Shown: piece after piece, positions 60,301-64,000 of the stretch
Layout of the letters: each line of letters begins with the position of its first letter
Numbering within the stretch: the first letter of the stretch is position 1
Source of the DNA: BOG-908 sp963751795
GTDB lineage: Bacteria; Pseudomonadota; Alphaproteobacteria; Acetobacterales; Acetobacteraceae
Assembly: GCA_963751795.1 (NCBI GenBank)
Contig: CAVVVI010000004.1
Location: 558,001-622,000, forward strand
Length of the DNA: 64,000 nucleotides
Direction of reading: 5' to 3'
Translations under genes and position numbers: made by a program
The notes under the pieces: generated by a model
Told to the model about the DNA's origin: nothing
Database searches by the model: none
The model's input: only the letters and a program-made list of their open reading frames with translations

Positions 60301-61029
60301 CTTGGCACCCCAGGCCGGCACCTGATCGAGCCGGGTGACGATGCGGCCGGGCGCGCGCGGGTGATACAGCCCGATATCGGGGTATTCGACCGGGGCCGCG
60401 GCATTGGCCAGCGCGAGCGCCGGAGTTTTGCCCACCGGCACGTAGCGCTCGATCAGCATGCGCAGCAGGTTGGCGAGATTTTCTTCCGATCCGGCCAGCC
60501 AGTATTGCAGCGCCAGGAAATAGGCCCGCACATCCTGCGCGGTGCCGGGGATGAACCGCATCAGCTTGGGCAGGCGCTTGAGCATGCGCATCTGCGCCTG
60601 GCCGCTGCTCGCCTCCGCACCGGCCTTGCCGCGCGAGGATTTGCCGCGCAGGTTTTTCAGGATGGCCAGCGCGCCGGTGGCTTCCTGGCCCATGTCGAAC
60701 TTGCCGAGCCGGGTCAGCTTGGTGATCTCACTGGCCGACATGCAGCACAGCATGGCGTCGCATTGCGCGCGCCGGGCCGCCAGCGCGGGTTGCATGGCGC
60801 GCACGTGGTCTTCGAGGAACAGCATGGCGGCAACCACGATGTCGGCCTGGCCGATATCTTCGTGGCACGCCTGCAGCGCGCCGGCATCGGTGCCCCATTC
60901 ATCGGCCGCGTGCACGGTGACGACCAGATTGGGCACTTCGGCGCGCAGCTTCGCCTCGGCGCGCGTCATGGCTGCCGAGAGATGGCTGTCCATGGTGACG
61001 AAGACGATCCGCAGCGGCGAGGTGTGCAC
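57391..61029 (-). CDS. bchH: Magnesium chelatase large subunit BchH
   Basis: Porphyrin-binding subunit of magnesium chelatase, 1212 residues from the GTG at 61029, normal length. IVFVTMDSHLSAAMTRAEAK opens the protein; GGDSTH-like HFGTHGALEFMPGKQTGLS near residue 640 is the CobN/BchH metal-insertion signature, and GGPIAQALWLMGAAPRFDSY near 865 follows. The GTG start has an AAGGAG ribosome site at proper spacing; ATG codons at 61044 and 61059 are in frame, the latter overlapping bchB by 11 bp. Stop overlaps bchL. Confidence 0.97.
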   Translation of the reverse strand: MHTSPLRIVFVTMDSHLSAAMTRAEAKLRAEVPNLVVTVHAADEWGTDAGALQACHEDIGQADIVVAAMLFLEDHVRAMQPALAARRAQCDAMLCCMSASEITKLTRLGKFDMGQEATGALAILKNLRGKSSRGKAGAEASSGQAQMRMLKRLPKLMRFIPGTAQDVRAYFLALQYWLAGSEENLANLLRMLIERYVPVGKTPALALANAAAPVEYPDIGLYHPRAPGRIVTRLDQVPAWGAKGTVGVLLLRSYLLAGNTAHYDGVIDALERRGLRVIPAFASGLDQRPAIAAYFTRDGVATVDAVVSLTGFSLVGGPAYNDREAAETTLAGLDVPYITAHPVEFQTLDSWVQDPRGLLPVEATIMVAIPELDGGIVPMTFGGRCGRAQTANPCAGCDGLRCTRDMVSHPERAATLAARVAALVSLRRKARAERRLAIVLFNFPPNAGAIGTAAYLAVFESLFNTMGALRQAGYTLDVPDSVDALRNALLGGNAAQYGTEANVAELIGVDRHLERQDWLGQIEGQWGPAPGRQLSNGRNIFVLGLHFGNIFVGLQPAFGIEGDPMRLLFDGSFAPTHAFAAFYRWLREDFAADAVLHFGTHGALEFMPGKQTGLSAACWPDRLIADLPNFNLYASNNPSEGLIAKRRASATLISYLTPAVTQAGLYRGLADLKASLDRWHAMEPEADAGQRDLLAELLQAQAAAVDLADAEPAWAEHAPATIAQLGAALLELEYTLIPDGLHVIGTPPHAAARAAMLDAANITDPAERARVDGLLATDHELPAIIHALDGGYVRPAPGGDLMRTTAILPTGRNLHGFDPFRLPSLFAMQDGARQAARLLARHAADGHGYPETVAMVLWGTDNLKTEGGPIAQALWLMGAAPRFDSYGRLAGARLLPLADIGRPRVDVVLTLSGIFRDLLPLQTRLLAEAALLAATAEEPPAQNHIRRHALAFIALHGGGMEQAALRVFGNADGAYGSNVNALVGSGAWTNEDELADAYVNRKGFAYGVSGRPEKQTALLGQILEGVDITYQNLDSIDLGVTTVDHYFDTLGGITRAVRRARGGTAASVYIGDQTRGDGAVRTLSEQVSLETRTRALNPKWYEALLKHGYEGVREIDAHVLNTLGWSATTGEVSPWVYQKLAETYVLDEAMRDRLADLNPAASLKIANRLIEASDRQYWAPDAATREALQRASDDLEDRIEGVGQPGGVEMAA

Positions 61030-61034
61030 GCGAT

Positions 61035-61040
61035 CTCCTT
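61035..61040 (-). promoter_or_regulatory. Ribosome-binding site that decides the bchH start
   Basis: AAGGAG lies five bases before GTG 61029 on the minus strand, better than anything before the in-frame ATGs at 61044 and 61059. The first residues after the GTG also fit BchH better. Confidence 0.7.
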
Positions 61041-61048
61041 GCATCGTC

Positions 61049-62623
61049 TCAGCGCGCATAATGCGCCTTGGCGTCGTAGAGCGTGTCGAGCGTGATCACC
61101 GGCAGCCCGCGTTCGACGGCGAAGCGTTCGGTGTTGCGGCGAACCTTGCCGCGGACGAAGAACGGGATGCGGCCGAGCTCGGCCTCGGCTTCCGCCGCCC
61201 AGCTTGCGGCCTGGATGGCATCGGGTGCTGCGGCCGGCGTCGCCGCGCGCAGGATCGCGTCCGGGAGGGGCGCCTGCTTGGCGGCGCCGAGATGCGAGGG
61301 GGCGGCGTCGGCGGCGAATTCGAAATCGTCGCGGAACATCGTCACCAAATGCTCCTCGAGCCCCATCATCAGCGGGTGCACCCAAGTGTCGAACAGCACG
61401 TTGGCACCTTCGGGGCCCATCTGCGGCGAGTAGCGTGCCGGGAAATCCTGCACGTGCACGGGCGCCGAGATGACGGCGCACGGGATGCCCAGGCGCTTGG
61501 CGACGTGGCGTTCCATCTGCGTGCCGAGCACCAGCTCCGGCCGCAGCGCGGCAATGGCGGATTCCACTTCGAGGTAGTCGTCGGTGATCAACGCCTCGGT
61601 GCCGTAGCGCGCGGCCGCCTCGCGCACGTCGCGGGCGAATTCGCGGCTGTAGGTGCCCAGGCCGGCGATGGAAAAGCCGATCTCCTCGGCGGCGACGCGG
61701 GCGGCGGCGATCACGTGGCTGGCGTCGCCGAATATGAACACGCGCTTGTTGGTGAGGTAGGTCGAGTCCACCGAGCGCGAAAACCAGGGGAGGTTGGTGG
61801 CCGCCGCACCGGCCGCGTTGGCGTTGAGGCCGGCCAGGGTGGCCACTTCGGCCATGAAGTCGCGCGTGGCGCCGACGCCGATCGGGATCGTGCGTGTGCA
61901 GGGCTGGGCGAAATTGCGCTGCAGCCACGAAGCGGCGGTGCCGGCCACTTCCGGGTAGAGCACCACGTTGAAATCGGCCTCCCCGAGGCGCGCGAGATCG
62001 GCCGGGCCGGCGCCTTGCGGCGCGGTGACGGCAATGTCGATGCCCATCGAGGCGAGCAGGGTGGTGATCTCGCGCAGATCGTCGCGATGGCGGAAGCCGA
62101 GCGCGCAGGGGCCCAGGATGTTGCAGCGTGGCCGGGTGCCGGGTGCGCGTGCCGCGCGGGCGGTGCCGGCTGGCGGCACGTGCGGGCCGGCGCAGGCGCG
62201 GACGAGCTGGTAGAACGTCTCGGCGGCGCCCCAATTCTCCTTTTTCTGGTAGGCGGGCAGCTCGACGGCGACGACCGGGATCGGCAGCCCCAGCGCGCGG
62301 GCCAGGCCGCCGGGATCGTCCTGGATGAGCTCGGCCGTGCACGAGGCGCCCACCAGCATGGCCTGCGGGCTGAAGCGCGCGTAGGCGTCGGCCACCGCGG
62401 TCTTGAACAGCTCGGCGGTGTCGCCGCCAAGGTCGCGCGCCTGGAAGGTGGTGTAGGTGACCGGCGGGCGGGTGGCGCGCCGTTCGATCATGGTGAACAG
62501 CAGGTCGGCGTAGGTGTCGCCCTGCGGCGCGTGCAGGACGTAGTGCACGCCGGTCATCGCGCTGACCACGCGCATGGCGCCTACGTGCGGCGGGCCTTCA
62601 TAGGTCCAGAGCGTGAGCTGCAT
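61049..62623 (-). CDS. bchB: Protochlorophyllide reductase subunit BchB
   Basis: NifK-like subunit of the ring D reductase, 524 residues. MQLTLWTYEGPPHVGAMRV is the classic BchB start, fixing the ATG at 62623. VGASCTAELIQDDPGGLAR near residue 93 and CNILGPCALGFRHRDDL near 174 follow; the Asp that replaces a cluster cysteine in BchB would be in the N-terminal domain. The C-terminal 60 residues (AELGRIPFFVRGKVRRNTER) are the small reductase C-terminal domain. Starts 4 bp after bchN. Confidence 0.97.
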   Translation of the reverse strand: MQLTLWTYEGPPHVGAMRVVSAMTGVHYVLHAPQGDTYADLLFTMIERRATRPPVTYTTFQARDLGGDTAELFKTAVADAYARFSPQAMLVGASCTAELIQDDPGGLARALGLPIPVVAVELPAYQKKENWGAAETFYQLVRACAGPHVPPAGTARAARAPGTRPRCNILGPCALGFRHRDDLREITTLLASMGIDIAVTAPQGAGPADLARLGEADFNVVLYPEVAGTAASWLQRNFAQPCTRTIPIGVGATRDFMAEVATLAGLNANAAGAAATNLPWFSRSVDSTYLTNKRVFIFGDASHVIAAARVAAEEIGFSIAGLGTYSREFARDVREAAARYGTEALITDDYLEVESAIAALRPELVLGTQMERHVAKRLGIPCAVISAPVHVQDFPARYSPQMGPEGANVLFDTWVHPLMMGLEEHLVTMFRDDFEFAADAAPSHLGAAKQAPLPDAILRAATPAAAPDAIQAASWAAEAEAELGRIPFFVRGKVRRNTERFAVERGLPVITLDTLYDAKAHYAR

Positions 62624-62627
62624 GCGC

Positions 62628-63905
62628 CTAGACCGCCAGCTTGGCGCGGCGCAGCAGCGGGCGCGCGAAGAGTTCGGCCAGGTCGGCTGCCTGGTTGTAG
62701 CCCTGGATGGGCGTGAACAGCAGCTCGATCGACCATTTGGTGGACAGGCCTTCGGCCTCCAGCGGATTGGCGAGGCCAAGGCCGCATACCACCAGATCGG
62801 GGCGGGCGGCGCGGCAGCGGTCCAGCTGGCGATCCACGTCCTGGCCTTCGCTGAGCATTGTGCCCGGCGGCATCAAGGCCAGTTCCGGCGCCATGTGCGC
62901 GCGGTGCAGGTAGGGCGTGCCGACTTCGGTGAGGCGCATGCCGAGTTCGCGTGCGGCGAAGCGGGCTAGCGGCAGTTCGAGCTGGCTGTCGGGGAAGAAG
63001 AAGATGCTCTTGCCGCCGAGTTCGCGCCGCGCCGTTGCCAGGGCGGCCACGGCGCGCTGGCGGGAGGCTGCGATGGCCGCCTCGAAGGCCGGCGCCGCGA
63101 CGCCGAAGGCGTGGGCGGCGGCTTGCAGCCAGGCGGTGGTGCCCTCGACGCCGAGCGGAAAGGGTGCGGGCAGCAGCGTGGCGCCACGCTCTTCCAACGC
63201 GCGCGCGGTGTCGGCCAGGAAGGGCTGGGCCAGCAGCACCAGCGTGTCGGCGCCCACCGCCGGCAGGTCGATCGAGCGGCGGGGCGGCAGGAAGGCGACC
63301 CGGTCCACGCCCATAGCGGCGAACAAGCGGCCGAACTGATCCTCCACCGTTTCGGCCAGGGCGCCGACGACGAGGAGGGATTTCTGCGCGCCCTGCGGCG
63401 TGCGGGGCAGGATGGGCACCAGCGCGGCCAGGCAGGCATCCTCGCCCTGGGTGAAGGTGGTTTCGATGCCGCTGCCGGAGTAGTTGAGCACGCGAACCTG
63501 CGGCATGTGCACGCCCGACAGGCGCTGGGCGGCGCGGTGCAGGTCCAGCTTGATCACTTCGGACGGGCAGGAGCCTACCAGGAAGAGCAGCCTGATTTCC
63601 GGCCGGCGGGCGAGCAGCTGGGAGACCACGCGGTCCAGCTCGTCATGCGCGTCGGCCAGGCCCGCCAGGTCGCGTTCGTCGATGATGGCGGTGGCGAAGC
63701 GGGGTTCGGCGAAGATCATGACGCCGGCGGCCGACTGGATCAGATGCGCGCAGGTGCGGCTGCCGACGACGAGGAAGAAGGCGTCCTGGATCTTGCGGTG
63801 CAGCCAGACGATGCCGGTGAGGCCGCAGAACACTTCGCGCTGGCCGCGCTCGCGCAGGACGGGCGCATCCAGGCAGCCTGCAGCCGGTTGCTGGCCGCCC
63901 GCCAT
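62628..63905 (-). CDS. bchN: Protochlorophyllide reductase subunit BchN
   Basis: NifD-like subunit of the ring D reductase, 425 residues. Cluster-region segments: REVFCGLTGIVWLHRKIQDA near residue 22 and VGSRTCAHLIQSAAGVMIFA near 46, LLFLVGSCPSEVIKLDLHR near 104. The ATG at 63905 overlaps the bchF stop by one base (TAATG) and gives the family-typical N-terminus; the frame stays open upstream to 63941 but that is inside bchF. Confidence 0.97.
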   Translation of the reverse strand: MAGGQQPAAGCLDAPVLRERGQREVFCGLTGIVWLHRKIQDAFFLVVGSRTCAHLIQSAAGVMIFAEPRFATAIIDERDLAGLADAHDELDRVVSQLLARRPEIRLLFLVGSCPSEVIKLDLHRAAQRLSGVHMPQVRVLNYSGSGIETTFTQGEDACLAALVPILPRTPQGAQKSLLVVGALAETVEDQFGRLFAAMGVDRVAFLPPRRSIDLPAVGADTLVLLAQPFLADTARALEERGATLLPAPFPLGVEGTTAWLQAAAHAFGVAAPAFEAAIAASRQRAVAALATARRELGGKSIFFFPDSQLELPLARFAARELGMRLTEVGTPYLHRAHMAPELALMPPGTMLSEGQDVDRQLDRCRAARPDLVVCGLGLANPLEAEGLSTKWSIELLFTPIQGYNQAADLAELFARPLLRRAKLAV

Positions 63906-64000
63906 TACGCCTGCCTCAGGCCGACTGCCGCCTGGTGCCATGCATTCTGGTTCAGCCGCCGCGCTGCCCGCAGCTTCAGCACATATTGGCCGGCGTTGAC
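63905..64000 (-). CDS. bchF: BchF, 3-vinyl bacteriochlorophyllide hydratase, C-terminal end only
   Basis: Only the last 31 codons are present; the gene runs off the right edge. They read NAGQYVLKLRAARRLNQNAW followed by HQAAVGLRQA and stop, which matches the C-terminus of BchF, and the position directly before bchN is the standard bchF-bchN-bchB-bchH order. BchF hydrates the 3-vinyl group before BchC oxidises it. Confidence 0.85.
   Translation of the reverse strand, partial: VNAGQYVLKLRAARRLNQNAWHQAAVGLRQA

Noticed and set aside
58489..61095. 868-codon plus-strand open frame opposite bchH
   Set aside because: Gly, Ala, Val and Gln-rich shadow of bchH; no domain seen.

Overview
The window is high-GC DNA (most codons end in G or C) from an alphaproteobacterial aerobic anoxygenic or purple phototroph. 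The gene content fits the Acetobacteraceae best: a phosphoketolase and acetate kinase pair, a small HiPIP, a reaction centre with a four-haem cytochrome subunit, and the oxygen-dependent cyclase AcsF. The family assignment is an inference from gene content and order; no rRNA gene is present to test it.

Positions 1-28.2 kb hold general genes: an acyl-CoA dehydrogenase-like gene running off the left edge, htpG, a TetR-type regulator whose 3' end is abnormal, a secreted beta-helix protein, an M20 peptidase, a MaoC-like protein, an ECF sigma/anti-sigma pair, hflKC, an Mrp/ApbC ATPase, an exported peroxiredoxin, a secreted unknown, xfp-ackA, an unusual Nramp-like transporter, a minus-strand cluster (ctaA/cox15, tldD, SGNH hydrolase, aspartyl protease), a family 2 glycosyltransferase, an acyltransferase, an aldo/keto reductase and a Rieske oxygenase.

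Positions 28.4-64 kb are a photosynthesis gene cluster that continues past the right edge. Its parts are: (a) plus strand bchI-bchD-bchO-orf89, then crtI-crtB-orf51; (b) minus strand crtD-crtC; (c) plus strand crtE-crtF-bchC-bchX-bchY-bchZ-pufB-pufA-pufL-pufM-pufC; (d) minus strand hip (HiPIP), convergent with puf; (e) a long minus-strand series bchF(partial)-bchN-bchB-bchH-bchL-bchM-lhaA-puhA-puhB-puhC-orf117-acsF-puhE-hemA, most neighbours overlapping by 1-4 bases. Together these make 5-aminolevulinate (HemA), insert magnesium (BchIDH), methylate it (BchM), close ring E (AcsF), reduce rings D and B (BchLNB, BchXYZ), adjust the ring A side chain (BchF, BchC), make acyclic carotenoids (CrtE, B, I, C, D, F), and build the LH1-reaction-centre core. 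HiPIP probably returns electrons to the PufC haems.

Three near-palindromic TGT-N12-ACA boxes lie before crtI, between crtD and crtE, and before bchC, as expected for a PpsR/CrtJ regulon, but no ppsR gene is in the window. The most striking irregularity is crtD, which needs two single-base corrections about 70 bp apart to give a full-length 496-residue desaturase; crtC next to it has no normal start codon in a sensible place. Not found in the window: bchG, bchP, crtA, pufQ, pucBA, ppsR, tRNA or rRNA genes, insertion sequences and CRISPR arrays.
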